NCBI GenBank assembly: GCA_018365815.1
Contig: JAGZJH010000008.1
Span: 11,559-75,558, forward strand
DNA length: 64,000 nt
Source: Erysipelotrichaceae bacterium
Lineage (GTDB): Bacteria > Bacillota_I > Bacilli_A > Erysipelotrichales > Coprobacillaceae
Direction: 5' to 3'
The notes under the pieces were generated by a model that searched no databases, was not told where the DNA came from, and saw nothing but the letters and a program-made list of their open reading frames with translations. This document shows positions 16,894 through 25,730 of this stretch, in pieces (within the stretch, counting starts at the first letter, position 1; each line of letters opens with the position of its first letter). Position numbers and translations under genes: made by a program.

Positions 16894-17514
16894 TTAGTTT
16901 CCTCCTTTTTCATACTGTTTAAAAAATGGTTGACCGACAATATAATCATCATCTAAAACCATAATTCCACGTACTTGTGGTGCATTAGGTAAATTCAATT
17001 CTCTTGCTGAACATAGCATTCCATTAGAATCTACCTTACGCAATTTTGAAGGGACAATTAATAAACCATTAGGCATCATTGTACCAACAGTTGCCACAAC
17101 TACTTTTTGATTTAACGCTACATTAGGTGCTCCACAAACGATTTGTGTAACCTCATCTCCTAAATCGACTTGACAAACATGAAGATGATCAGAATCAGGG
17201 TGTTCTTTTATTTCAACCACCTTCCCTACGATAATATGTTCTGTGCAATCTGCCTCAAAACATACATCAGTGTGTGATTTAATCAACTCTTGAATAATAT
17301 TGATTTTTTGATTATCAATGACAATTTGACCTGAAGTTAATACACCAAAATATTTTGAAGCATTAAAAATATTCAAACCAATCAATTGATCTTTTTTGTT
17401 GTATAAATAACAAACATCATCTTCACGTTTAAAATATTCAGTTTGATCATTAGACTGACGACATAATAAAATATCGCCTACATTTTCATAATTATAAAAA
17501 CCATATAAAAGCAT
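16894..17514 (-). CDS. ytpR: YtpR-type tRNA-binding domain protein
   Basis: A 206-residue protein with an N-terminal lead domain (YGFYNYENVGDILLCR) and a C-terminal EMAP/tRNA-binding OB fold (about 95-200): IVGKVVEIKEHPDSDHLHVC, QIVCGAPNVALNQKVVVATVG and GMLCSARELNLP. The OB fold is homologous to the N-terminal domain of PheRS beta. Cellular function is unsettled. ATG at 17514 is preferred because AGGTG is 5-6 nt upstream; a GTG at 17523 overlaps that site. It starts 9 nt after the thioredoxin gene. Confidence 0.9.
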   Translation of the reverse strand: MLLYGFYNYENVGDILLCRQSNDQTEYFKREDDVCYLYNKKDQLIGLNIFNASKYFGVLTSGQIVIDNQKINIIQELIKSHTDVCFEADCTEHIIVGKVVEIKEHPDSDHLHVCQVDLGDEVTQIVCGAPNVALNQKVVVATVGTMMPNGLLIVPSKLRKVDSNGMLCSARELNLPNAPQVRGIMVLDDDYIVGQPFFKQYEKGGN

Positions 17515-17523
17515 CAATGTCAC

Positions 17524-17844
17524 CTACTTCACTGAGTCAATAAAATTTTGTACTTCTACTTTAGTTTTTCTAAGTTTGCTTACAAAACGTCCAATTTCTT
17601 CACCATTATTATAAGCAACAAATGATGGTATTCCTAAAATATCTAAATCTTTACATAAATCAATAAAATTATCACGATCTATTTTATAAAATTTAAATTC
17701 AGGATTACTATCTACAATATCCCCAATAAATGTTTTAACAAACACACAATCAGGACACCAAGAAGCAGTAAACATAAAAATACTTTTTTCTTGTGTTGCT
17801 TTTTCAAATTCTTCTAAACTTAATATATCAATTAAACGATCCAT
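17524..17844 (-). CDS. Thioredoxin-like protein (YtpP type)
   Basis: A 106-residue cytosolic thioredoxin-fold protein with the active site WCPDC (Cys30 and Cys33) and the cis-Pro loop GIPSF at about 73-77. The central Pro-Asp differs from the CGPC of housekeeping thioredoxin, as in YtpP-like proteins found next to ytpR. It probably does thiol-disulfide exchange, partner unknown. It lies 3 nt after trmB. Confidence 0.88.
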   Translation of the reverse strand: MDRLIDILSLEEFEKATQEKSIFMFTASWCPDCVFVKTFIGDIVDSNPEFKFYKIDRDNFIDLCKDLDILGIPSFVAYNNGEEIGRFVSKLRKTKVEVQNFIDSVK

Positions 17845-17847
17845 TTT

Positions 17848-18492
17848 TTATTCTCCTTTTTTAAATTTTGCTTTAATTTTATAAATAGGTCCATAAGGAC
17901 TGAATTTTCTCTCATATTCTGTCATGATATTGTCTTCATATCCGCTAGAATGATGTAAATCTAAACATATGTCTTCAAAAATCATTGGATAATTATTCAT
18001 CGATACAAGTGAATATTCAAACAACCCACGATTATCTGTTTTAAATTCAATATATCCATTATCTATTAAAATAGATTTATATAAATTTAAAAAATCTTTA
18101 TATGTTAAACGTCTTTTATAATGTCTTGATTTAGGCCATGGATCACTGAAATTTAAATAAATTTGAGCGACACTTTTTAAATCAAAATAATCTAATAACT
18201 TCGTTGCATCAAGACAGACTAATCTTAAATTCTGAACTTTATCCATCTTTTGCAATTTTTTTACCGCTGCCACTAAAACACTGTCATATTTTTCAATACC
18301 TATATAATTAATTTCAGGGTTTGAAATCGCTGTTTGTATAATAAAATCGCCCTTACCCATACCAATTTCAATATGAATAGGATTATCATTGCCAAAAATT
18401 TCTTTAAAATTGAATTTGTTTTCTAAAGATAAAACAATATCACGATTGTTTTCAATGATTTCTTTGGCATTACGATTGTTTCTTAAACGCAT
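17848..18492 (-). CDS. trmB: tRNA (guanine-N7)-methyltransferase
   Basis: A 214-residue SAM-dependent enzyme methylating G46 in the tRNA variable loop. SAM-binding motif IEIGMGKGDFI (about 40-50), YIGIEKYDSVL, and the signature NFSDPWPKSRHYKRRL (about 113-128) are all present. It begins MRLRNNRNAKE, the family's usual start, with GGAG upstream. First gene of the trmB-trx-ytpR-unknown-acpS operon, with a promoter 30 bases upstream. Confidence 0.95.
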   Translation of the reverse strand: MRLRNNRNAKEIIENNRDIVLSLENKFNFKEIFGNDNPIHIEIGMGKGDFIIQTAISNPEINYIGIEKYDSVLVAAVKKLQKMDKVQNLRLVCLDATKLLDYFDLKSVAQIYLNFSDPWPKSRHYKRRLTYKDFLNLYKSILIDNGYIEFKTDNRGLFEYSLVSMNNYPMIFEDICLDLHHSSGYEDNIMTEYERKFSPYGPIYKIKAKFKKGE

Positions 18493-18522
18493 AAAACTCT
18501 CCTTTTCAAATATTACTTTTTT

Positions 18523-18551
18523 ATTATACCATATAAAACAATTTAGAAAAT
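18523..18551 (-). promoter_or_regulatory. Extended -10 promoter of the trmB operon
   Basis: TGGTATAAT on the minus strand (TATAAT at 18523-18528) forms an extended -10; the -35 is weak (TTTTCT-like). It lies about 30 nt before the trmB ATG. Confidence 0.5.
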
Positions 18552-18578
18552 TTTTATTTTTAAAATTACCTTATTTTT

Positions 18579-19286
18579 TTAGAGTTTACTTAATTCATCA
18601 AGTTCTTCCTCTGTTAATTCTCTATATTGTCCTAATTTTAACATAGGATCAAGGACAAGATTTTTCATTTTAATTCGTTTTAAATATATCACTGGTTTTA
18701 ATCGAGATTCAAACATACGTTTAACTTGATGAAATTTTCCTTCAAATATTTCAACTTCTATCTCACTTTGATTATTTTCAACCTTTAAAATTTTTAAATT
18801 TGCCGGCATACATATAAAATCACTTAATACAATTCCTTGTTTAAATGCCTCTATATCACTTTGATCGACAATCCCATCGATTTTAGCAAAATATACTTTA
18901 GGGACATGTTTTTTTGGAGATAAAATATGATGTGCTAAGTGCCCATCATTTGTCATTAACAATAACCCTTCTGTATCTATATCCAACCTTCCAACCGGAA
19001 ATAATTCAAATTGATCATAACCCTCTATTAAATCAACGACTGTTGCATGAACTTGATCAAATGTTGCACTGATATAGCCAGCAGGTTTATTAAGCATAAT
19101 ATAAACATATTGGCGATATTCAACCATTTCATCATTCAATTTAATCACATCATTGTTTTCATCTACTTGATAACCATCTTTTTTTATAATTTTATCATTG
19201 ACTTGTACTTGCCCACTTTTAATCAAATCTTTAACTTCTTTTCGAGTACCTAATCCACAATGTGATAGAAGTTTATCCAAACGCAT
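18579..19286 (-). CDS. rsuA: rRNA pseudouridine synthase, RsuA/RluB family
   Basis: A 235-residue pseudouridine synthase. An S4 RNA-binding domain (residues 1-60, MRLDKLLSHCGLGTRKEV) is followed by the catalytic domain with GRLDIDTEGLLLMTNDG, where the first Asp is the nucleophile, and EGKFHQVKRMFE. The short length and single S4 domain fit the small-subunit U516 (RsuA) type better than RluB, but the two are hard to separate by eye. Its ATG lies next to the stop of the lipoprotein gene (2-nt gap). Confidence 0.85.
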   Translation of the reverse strand: MRLDKLLSHCGLGTRKEVKDLIKSGQVQVNDKIIKKDGYQVDENNDVIKLNDEMVEYRQYVYIMLNKPAGYISATFDQVHATVVDLIEGYDQFELFPVGRLDIDTEGLLLMTNDGHLAHHILSPKKHVPKVYFAKIDGIVDQSDIEAFKQGIVLSDFICMPANLKILKVENNQSEIEVEIFEGKFHQVKRMFESRLKPVIYLKRIKMKNLVLDPMLKLGQYRELTEEELDELSKL

Positions 19287-19287
19287 A

Positions 19288-19773
19288 TTACTCCTCCAAT
19301 TCTTTTTCTAAACTAATAAATTCTCTAACTAATTGATCTTGTTCTGTTTGATATTCAACTAATATATTTAATTTCACAACGCATGTTTCACTAATTCCAG
19401 AAAGGTTAATACCTTTATATATATTTTCCTCTTTATTTGTATAATTTGGATCTAAAATATAACTTTCATTTTCCAATAAACCAATACTTGGATAATTATT
19501 TGTTGTTTGGTCTACTTCTTTACAAATGACTTTGATATTTGATAATCGAGAAACCGCGTTATTAATTACAACATCATAGCGAACTTTTCCATCTTCTAAT
19601 TGGTTTAAGATTAAGGTGATATTAAATAAATCAGATTTACTTTTATATTCTTGTGGTTGGTTTAAAAGTTCTACATACTGTTCGTAATGTTCTAATGAAG
19701 CCAGTGCTTTTGTTTTTTGCTGACAACCGATCAAAATAAATGAACAGCATAATAAAAAAAATATTTTTTTCAT
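19288..19773 (-). CDS. Predicted lipoprotein, unknown function
   Basis: A 161-residue protein with a lipoprotein signal: MKKIFFLLCCSFILIGC, giving lipobox LIGC with lipidation at Cys17. The mature part is beta-rich and acidic, with no family I recognise. ATG at 19773 is chosen because AGGTG lies 7 nt upstream; a GTG three codons earlier overlaps that site. It is read with rsuA downstream. A TGTTATAAT extended -10 (19794-19799) could be its promoter. Confidence 0.7.
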   Translation of the reverse strand: MKKIFFLLCCSFILIGCQQKTKALASLEHYEQYVELLNQPQEYKSKSDLFNITLILNQLEDGKVRYDVVINNAVSRLSNIKVICKEVDQTTNNYPSIGLLENESYILDPNYTNKEENIYKGINLSGISETCVVKLNILVEYQTEQDQLVREFISLEKELEE

Positions 19774-19803
19774 TATTATCACCTTCCTTTTACATTATAA
19801 CAC

Positions 19804-19825
19804 AAAAAAAGGGCAAATACCCTTT
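19804..19825 (-). terminator. Terminator after the DUF1540 gene
   Basis: AAAAGGG and CCCTTTT form a stem followed by TTT on the minus strand, between the DUF1540 gene and the lipoprotein gene. Confidence 0.7.
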
Positions 19826-19830
19826 TTATA

Positions 19831-19983
19831 CTATAAATCCTTCATTTTAAAAGTTGAACATTCTGTTTGATCCTTATGATCTGCTTGATGACAGTTACAG
19901 TTGCATACTTCTATACACTTAGCTGTGCATGATTCATTTTCATTGTAATGACATTTTTTAACACTACATTTAATTTCATTCAT
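19831..19983 (-). CDS. DUF1540 Cys-rich small protein
   Basis: A 50-residue protein with eight cysteines: CSVKKCHYNENESCTAKCI, VCNCNC and TECSTF. This spacing is that of the DUF1540 domain, a presumed metal-binding module often found in spore-formers, sometimes as tandem copies. ATG at 19983 is preceded by GGAGGTG with ideal spacing; longer versions lack a ribosome-binding site. It follows cse60 in the same orientation. Confidence 0.85.
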   Translation of the reverse strand: MNEIKCSVKKCHYNENESCTAKCIEVCNCNCHQADHKDQTECSTFKMKDL

Positions 19984-20027
19984 TGATGTCACCTCCACAT
20001 TTAATATTATGGACACGATCACATATT

Positions 20028-20210
20028 TTATTCATGGTAAACAACCATTGCACTAAAAGAATAAATCGTTTCTTCATCATTAATTCTTTCAATCTGTGTT
20101 TGATATTCAATTTGAAGAATTTTTAAATGTTGTTTTTCCTCAAAAAATTCATTCATTTCTTCTTCTAAATCAAGTTCATGCGCACAATCAAATAATTTTA
20201 CTTTCACCAT
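20028..20210 (-). CDS. Sporulation protein Cse60 family
   Basis: A 60-residue protein matching the Cse60 family by length and pattern: MVKVKLFDCAHELDLEEEMN, then ILQIEYQT and the end YSFSAMVVYHE. Cse60 in Bacillus is a small sigma-E-dependent protein of unknown role. AGGGGA lies 6 nt before the ATG. Pairing with a DUF1540 gene supports a sporulation context, though a sigma-E promoter is not obvious. Confidence 0.75.
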   Translation of the reverse strand: MVKVKLFDCAHELDLEEEMNEFFEEKQHLKILQIEYQTQIERINDEETIYSFSAMVVYHE

Positions 20211-20559
20211 TTTAATTCCCCTATTTAACTATACATATAATTTTATAAAAAAATGGTCGAATTTAAAAGGATAAAAAAAAGGAATAAATTTTCATTGTAG
20301 TTCTTTTAATAAACTTTGATGATGAACGAATCGTTTATCATGATTTTATATTTAAAACTGGCTTTTTTAGAACAGATCATTTTAGTATTCACTTTTTTTA
20401 ATAGTCTTTAATTCAATAGTATTTAAATTTCATGTTGAATATTCAAAATAAAAAAACTTGCATTTTAAAGATTATAAAACAGTAACTTCATTTTTATTGT
20501 GGTAAATATTTGAAACTGTTATAATATCGATATGAAAATTTAAAATATTAAAAATATAA

Positions 20560-20899
20560 TATGCAGCAAATAATTTTAAATTAAAATGCCGTTATAATAG
20601 AAAAGATATTCAAAAAAGTTTAAAAATCTATCAGCAACGATTAAATGAAGGTAACATACAAGAAGTGTATTATTAATTAGATATATTTGAAAATTAAAAA
20701 CTGTATTTCCTAAGAGTTATCAAACTATAAATGGTTCATTAGCTTATTTGGATTTTAGTTATTTTCCGTTTACTAATCAATATTTAAAAGATGAAAAATT
20801 AGGATTTTGTTTTGTATTAAATCATCAAAACTTCAATTTCAATTATAGCCAATAGGACAAAATAAATTACTGACAATATTACTTTACTTGCAGTTAATA
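20560..20899 (+). pseudogene. DUF7000-like protein remnant
   Basis: Degraded coding sequence in the otherwise empty 20211-21030 gap. Frame 1 (20560 onward) reads KDIQKSLKIYQQRLNEGNIQ then EVYY and stops; frame 2 continues as KTVFPKSYQTINGSLAYLDF and SYFPFTNQYLKDEKLGF plus FVLNHQNFNF; a third frame gives PIGQNK. Together these follow the order expected for a DUF7000-type protein (GY/AYLDFSYFPF and LNH motifs). There is no usable start codon, and at least two shifts and several stops. Nothing else was seen in this gap apart from the terminator at its end. Confidence 0.55.
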
Positions 20900-20978
20900 T
20901 ACAAGAGTATTTAAAAAGTATATACATTTAAATATTTTATTAAAGATAAGGTGGTTTATGATCGTATATAATTTAAAT

Positions 20979-21023
20979 AAAAAAAGATTGTACTTAGCAC
21001 TAAGGTTAATGATACAATCTTTT
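20979..21023 (-). terminator. Terminator after the epimerase gene
   Basis: AAAAGATTGT (20982-20991) pairs with ACAATCTTTT (21014-21023) around a long loop; a T-run follows on the minus strand. Confidence 0.7.
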
Positions 21024-21030
21024 CTTGTTT

Positions 21031-21906
21031 CTATTGTGTAATTTCAATTGTAAATGTACAATCAAAAGATTTACCAGTTTCTAATGAAACAATATCTTCT
21101 TTATCTTTTAATTCACCAGTAAATCCAGCATCATCTGCATGTGAACGCCATGGTTCAAGGGCTAATAATCCACCAACTTTTGTAGTTGCCCAAATTCCTA
21201 AGAAATTGAAATTATCCATGTGTAAAGTAACTGCTTTTGAATGGTTAATAGATTTTAAAGCTACCCATGATGATTTAAAATCAGTCACAACAATAGCATC
21301 ATCTTTAAACATTTCTTGTCTTACGAAAAATCTTTTTTCATTATCTAATAATGCTTCAATTTTTCCATTGTAAACAGAATTTTTAGTATCTAACATTCTT
21401 CTTGAAATAGTTTCATTTTTTTCAAATTCCACATAATAGTCATTTGAAGATTCATTTTCATACATTGGACAAGCAAATGCAGGGTGTCCTCCAATACCAA
21501 AATAAATTTCTTTAGTATCTAAGTTTTCAACATGACAATGACAAGCAAGTTGATTACCGTCTAATTTATAAGTCACACATAGTTTAAATTTATATGGATA
21601 AATATCTAAGAAATTTTGATAATCTAAAGTAAAAGTTACTTCTTGATCAGTTTGATTTTCAACATTAAATTCATTATGTCTTGCTAAACCATGTTGTGTT
21701 AAGTGATATTCTTTTCCTTCTACTCGATAAGTGTTATCAATCACTTTTCCAACGATTGGAAATAATATTGGTGCACTGTTTGCCCAATATTGTGAATCTC
21801 TTTTCCACATATAATTCATTTGGTCTTTTAATCCAATTATTTTATGGATTTCTGCTCCTTTAGGATGTAAATGCACTTCTAATTCACTATTTTTTAAAAC
21901 AATCAT
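21031..21906 (-). CDS. Aldose 1-epimerase family protein (LacX-like)
   Basis: A 291-residue protein with the galactose-mutarotase fold. Characteristic parts are LHPKGAEIHKI near the N-terminus, SAPILFPIVGKV, the catalytic-region His in TQHGLARH (about 70-77), the second in GGHPAFACP (about 145), and GLLALEPWRSH near the end. This is the LacX/YeaD-like branch, whose substrates may be hexose phosphates or amino sugars. It follows nagA by 12 bases with AGGAGG, suggesting it epimerises a sugar in amino-sugar use; that link is inferred. Confidence 0.85.
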   Translation of the reverse strand: MIVLKNSELEVHLHPKGAEIHKIIGLKDQMNYMWKRDSQYWANSAPILFPIVGKVIDNTYRVEGKEYHLTQHGLARHNEFNVENQTDQEVTFTLDYQNFLDIYPYKFKLCVTYKLDGNQLACHCHVENLDTKEIYFGIGGHPAFACPMYENESSNDYYVEFEKNETISRRMLDTKNSVYNGKIEALLDNEKRFFVRQEMFKDDAIVVTDFKSSWVALKSINHSKAVTLHMDNFNFLGIWATTKVGGLLALEPWRSHADDAGFTGELKDKEDIVSLETGKSFDCTFTIEITQ

Positions 21907-21917
21907 TATTTTTCCTC

Positions 21918-23051
21918 CTAAAATTTCATTTGTCCATCAACGAAAGCATGTTTAATATCTACATTTTCATCAAAAATTACAATATCTGCTTTTTTACCAA
22001 CTGCAATACTACCGATTGATTGTCCCATATTAATTGAGTTTGCAGGGTTTAAAGAAGCAAGTTTTACCGCTTCAACAATATCAACACCTAAAAAATCCAT
22101 TGCATTTTTAACAGCATGATTCATACATAAAACACTCCCTGCTAATGTTCCATCAATTAAACGTGCTTGATGATCTTTTACAAAAACATCTTGACCTCCT
22201 AATTGATATTTACCCTCTTTTTTCATGCAGGCTTCCATAGAATCTGTCACTAATACTAAATGTTCTTTTTTAGTTTGATATAAAATACGTGCTGCCGGTA
22301 ATGAAACATGATGTCCATCTAAAATAAGTTCAGCATATACATCTTGACAATCCATCGCTAACCCAACAACTCCTGGTGCACGATGAGTTAAAGGTGTCAT
22401 TGCATTATAAGTATGTGTTGCATGATTTGCCCCTAAATCAACAACTGCTTTGGCTTGTTCATATGTTGCCGCAGTATGACCGATAGATACAATAATTCCT
22501 TTATCCACTAAATAAGAAGTCAATTCATGTGATCCTTCTAATTCAGGTGCTAGTGATAATAAAACAACTTTATCACCACAGTCTTTGACTAATTCTTGAT
22601 AATTTTCAATACTTGGCAATTGTAAAAATTCTCCCGGCTGTGCCCCTTTATGACTTTCATTAAAAAATGGGCCTTCCATATGAATTCCTAAAATTTTAGA
22701 ACCTTCTACTTGATCTATATGATCACGGACATTTTTAATTGCACGATAAGTTGCATCAACTGATTGTGTCATTGTAGTTGGTAAAAAACCTGTAACTCCT
22801 GTTTTTAAACTTGATACAGAGATATTATTAATATCTTCAAACGTATCGTTCATTGTATCACTACCGTTTTTTCCATGAACATGAACATCAATAAATCCAG
22901 GTGAAACATACATTCCTTGTGCATCAACAATAGTTGCATCATCTAAAACTTCTTTAGAAATAGCAATGATCTTATCATCTTCAATCACTAAGTTTTTTTT
23001 AACTACTTCATTTTCTAAAACAATTTTCCCGTTAATTATACAGTATTTCAT
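21918..23051 (-). CDS. nagA: N-acetylglucosamine-6-phosphate deacetylase
   Basis: A 377-residue amidohydrolase that removes acetate from GlcNAc-6-P, giving glucosamine-6-P for NagB (encoded at 60.9-61.7 kb). Metal and catalytic motifs: GFIDVHVHG near residue 54, MEGPFFNESHKGA, ISIGHTAATYEQA-type (here VSIGHTAA), THTYNAMTPLTHR, and the catalytic Asp in VTDSMEA. Length is normal. GAGGTG precedes the ATG and a good promoter lies about 20 bases upstream. The epimerase gene follows in the same transcript. Confidence 0.95.
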   Translation of the reverse strand: MKYCIINGKIVLENEVVKKNLVIEDDKIIAISKEVLDDATIVDAQGMYVSPGFIDVHVHGKNGSDTMNDTFEDINNISVSSLKTGVTGFLPTTMTQSVDATYRAIKNVRDHIDQVEGSKILGIHMEGPFFNESHKGAQPGEFLQLPSIENYQELVKDCGDKVVLLSLAPELEGSHELTSYLVDKGIIVSIGHTAATYEQAKAVVDLGANHATHTYNAMTPLTHRAPGVVGLAMDCQDVYAELILDGHHVSLPAARILYQTKKEHLVLVTDSMEACMKKEGKYQLGGQDVFVKDHQARLIDGTLAGSVLCMNHAVKNAMDFLGVDIVEAVKLASLNPANSINMGQSIGSIAVGKKADIVIFDENVDIKHAFVDGQMKF

Positions 23052-23068
23052 TTAATCACCTCATTTAT

Positions 23069-23097
23069 AGTATAGCAAGAATATAAAGGTGTTGCAA
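23069..23097 (-). promoter_or_regulatory. Sigma-A promoter of nagA
   Basis: TTGCAA (23092-23097), 17 nt, TATACT (23069-23074) on the minus strand. I see no clear catabolite-control or NagR-type operator beside it. Confidence 0.7.
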
Positions 23098-23125
23098 AAT
23101 AAAAGAAAGTTTTTTTCCATTATAT

Positions 23126-23194
23126 AAAAATAGGCGATAGAAATTTGTATGCTATTATCCAACTATGGATAAAAATATATCTTTCTATCACCTT
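23126..23194 (-). terminator. Terminator after rbfA
   Basis: Arms 23183-23193 (AGGTGATAGAA on the minus strand) and 23131-23143 (TTTCTATCGCC) pair across a long loop and are followed by TATTTTT. It ends the rimP-rbfA operon. Confidence 0.6.
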
Positions 23195-23202
23195 TAATTA
23201 AA

Positions 23203-23544
23203 CTATTCTTGATTTAATTCTTTTAAAATACCTTCAATTTTATTTCCATACTCTAACGATTCATCAAGTAAGAACACTAACTCAGGTACTCTACGAATTG
23301 TTAAACGTTTAGCAAGTAATGAGCGAATAAATCCTTTTGAACGTTCTAATGCTGCTAAGCCATCTCTTTTTTTGTAATCTTTTCCTAAGAAAGTAACATA
23401 AATTTTAGCAATTGATAAATCTTTTGTGACATCAACTGCTGTAATTGTACAAAAACCAATTTTTGGATCTTTTACTTCTAATTGTAGAATTTGAGTCAAT
23501 TCTCTTTGTATAATACCATTTATTTTGTCTTTTTTTAGTACCAT
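23203..23544 (-). CDS. rbfA: Ribosome-binding factor A
   Basis: A 113-residue KH-like 30S maturation factor: QRELTQILQLEVKDPKIGFC, VTKDLSIAKIYVTFLG and RVPELVFLLDESLEYG. ATG at 23544 is chosen because GGAGG lies 5 nt before it; a longer frame upstream has no such site. Last gene of the rimP-nusA-rnpM-ylxQ-infB-rbfA operon. Confidence 0.94.
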   Translation of the reverse strand: MVLKKDKINGIIQRELTQILQLEVKDPKIGFCTITAVDVTKDLSIAKIYVTFLGKDYKKRDGLAALERSKGFIRSLLAKRLTIRRVPELVFLLDESLEYGNKIEGILKELNQE

Positions 23545-23559
23545 AATTGCCTCCAATAA

Positions 23560-25422
23560 TTATCTTTCTACTTCTTTCATGATAAATCCTTCAATAATAT
23601 CATTTTCTTTGATATCATTATAATTTTCGATTGTCATTCCACATTCATAACCTTGTGCCACTTCTTTTGCATCGTTTTGGAAACGTTTTAATGAACCTAA
23701 TTTACCTGTGTAGATTACAATACCATCACGAATTAAACGAATACCACAATCGCGTTTAATAGAACCATCTGTCACATAGCACCCTGCAACAGTTCCGACT
23801 TTAGAAACTTTAATCACTTGTCTTATTTCTGCTTGTCCAGTGACAACTTCTTCAATTTCTGGGGATAACATTCCACGCATTGCCGCTTCAATTTCTTCTA
23901 CCATTTTATAAATAACATTATGTAGACGAATTTCTACCCCTTCTTCTTCTGCTTTACGACGTACATTGGCTTCAGGACGAACATTAAATCCATAAATAAT
24001 AGCTTGAGATGCACTGGCAAGTAAAATATCTGATTCAGAAATTCCACCAACAGTTGAACGAATGACATTAATACGAATACCATCAACATCAATTTTTTCT
24101 AATGAAGATTTAACTGCTTCAGCAGTACCGTTTACATCTGCTTTAACGATAATATTTAAATCTTGCACACTACCATCATTGATTTTTGAAAATAAATCAT
24201 CTAATGATAACGCACTTGAGGTATTACGATTGCTTTCTTGTTTTAATTTTGCACGTTCTTCACCAACATGACGAGACATTTTTTCTGTTTCAAATGCCAT
24301 GAATTTATCCCCTGCTAAAGGCACATCATTTAATCCTGTAATTTCAACTGGAGTTGATGGACCTGCTTCTTGGATTTCTTTTCCTTTATCATCTAACATT
24401 TGACGAACACGACCATAACTTGCACCAACTACAACTGGATCTCCAATACGTAGAGTTCCGTTTTCAACTAATAATGTTGCTACTGCTCCACGTCCTCGAT
24501 CTAATTTACCTTCAACCACAGTTCCATAAGCATAACGTTTTGGATTAGCTTTTAAATCTGCCATTTCAGCAACGACTGTTAATGTTTCTAATAATTCTTC
24601 AATACCGATTTTCATTTTTGCAGAGATTTCACAATAAACAGTATCTCCACCCCATTCTTCAGGCATTAAACCATATTCTGACATTTGTGATTTAATGTTA
24701 TCTGGATTTGCACCCGGTTTATCGATTTTATTAACTGCCACTACAATTGGCACACCTGCTGCTTTAGCATGGTCAATAGCTTCACGAGTTTGAGGCATTA
24801 CCCCATCATCTGCTGCAACTACAATAATAACAATATCTGTTACTTGTGCACCTCTAGCACGCATGGCAGTAAAGGCTTCATGTCCCGGTGTATCTAAGAA
24901 TGTAACTTTTTTTCCATTTACTTCAACTTGGTAAGCTCCAATATGTTGTGTAATACCACCAAACTCTCCATCAACTACACTTGATTTACGAATTGTATCA
25001 AGTAATGTAGTTTTACCATGATCAACGTGACCCATAATTGTAACAACCGGTGGACGACTCACTAAATCTGCTTCATCATCAACAATTTCAATATTTTCAA
25101 AATTAATTTCATTTACTTCAACATGTTTTTTAGCATCATAACCATATTCCAAACAAATAAGTTCAACGTTTTCATCATCTAATGATGAATTAATTGTCAC
25201 CATTTTTCCTAACATGAATAATACTTTAATGACATTTGCTGGTGTTTGATTAATTTTTTCTGCTAATTCACCTACTGTAATTCCTTCTTCATAAACGACA
25301 ATTCCATCACCGACTATTTCTTCTGCTTTTTTAGCAGGAATATTTGAAATTAATGTTTTTTTCTTGTGATTGTTGCGATTGCTTTTATGGTTTGTTTTTT
25401 TACTTTTGTTCACTTTTGCCAT
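23560..25422 (-). CDS. infB: Translation initiation factor IF-2
   Basis: A 620-residue GTPase that places fMet-tRNA on the 30S subunit. A short basic N-terminal tail (KKTNHKSNRNNHKKKT) precedes the IF2_N domain (about 48-95). The G domain has GHVDHGKTT (about 131-139), GGITQHIGAYQV, DTPGHEAF and NKIDKP, followed by the beta-barrel domains II-IV. It is shorter than the Bacillus protein because the disordered N-terminal part is reduced. AGGTG precedes the ATG. Confidence 0.97.
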   Translation of the reverse strand: MAKVNKSKKTNHKSNRNNHKKKTLISNIPAKKAEEIVGDGIVVYEEGITVGELAEKINQTPANVIKVLFMLGKMVTINSSLDDENVELICLEYGYDAKKHVEVNEINFENIEIVDDEADLVSRPPVVTIMGHVDHGKTTLLDTIRKSSVVDGEFGGITQHIGAYQVEVNGKKVTFLDTPGHEAFTAMRARGAQVTDIVIIVVAADDGVMPQTREAIDHAKAAGVPIVVAVNKIDKPGANPDNIKSQMSEYGLMPEEWGGDTVYCEISAKMKIGIEELLETLTVVAEMADLKANPKRYAYGTVVEGKLDRGRGAVATLLVENGTLRIGDPVVVGASYGRVRQMLDDKGKEIQEAGPSTPVEITGLNDVPLAGDKFMAFETEKMSRHVGEERAKLKQESNRNTSSALSLDDLFSKINDGSVQDLNIIVKADVNGTAEAVKSSLEKIDVDGIRINVIRSTVGGISESDILLASASQAIIYGFNVRPEANVRRKAEEEGVEIRLHNVIYKMVEEIEAAMRGMLSPEIEEVVTGQAEIRQVIKVSKVGTVAGCYVTDGSIKRDCGIRLIRDGIVIYTGKLGSLKRFQNDAKEVAQGYECGMTIENYNDIKENDIIEGFIMKEVER

Positions 25423-25430
25423 AATATCAC

Positions 25431-25730
25431 CTACCCTATCTTTCCTTTAATTTTACTTGCAAAATCTTGATTTAAAATAGAAACTGCCATACGATTATTT
25501 TTCCCAATTGCTTTAGAAATAATCGTACTATCTTCTTCTATTATATACTCAATTTGATAATGTGTACACTTATCAATTAATTGTTTTTTTGTATTATCAC
25601 TTGCATCACTTGCAATGATGACTAATTTTGCACTTTGATTGCGAATACTTTTAAGTACCCCTTCGCCTGTTGCAATGTTTCGAGAACGCGTTGCTAATCC
25701 TAATAAATTTAATGCATCTTTATTTAACAT
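25431..25730 (-). CDS. ylxQ: L7Ae-type ribosomal/RNA-binding protein YlxQ
   Basis: A 99-residue L7Ae/L30e-fold protein (KDALNLLGLATRSRNIATGE, KLVIIASDASDNTKKQLIDK) of the YlxQ type, a kink-turn RNA binder always found between nusA/rnpM and infB in Firmicutes. It overlaps rnpM by 11 bases and lies 8 bases before infB. Confidence 0.92.
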   Translation of the reverse strand: MLNKDALNLLGLATRSRNIATGEGVLKSIRNQSAKLVIIASDASDNTKKQLIDKCTHYQIEYIIEEDSTIISKAIGKNNRMAVSILNQDFASKIKGKIG

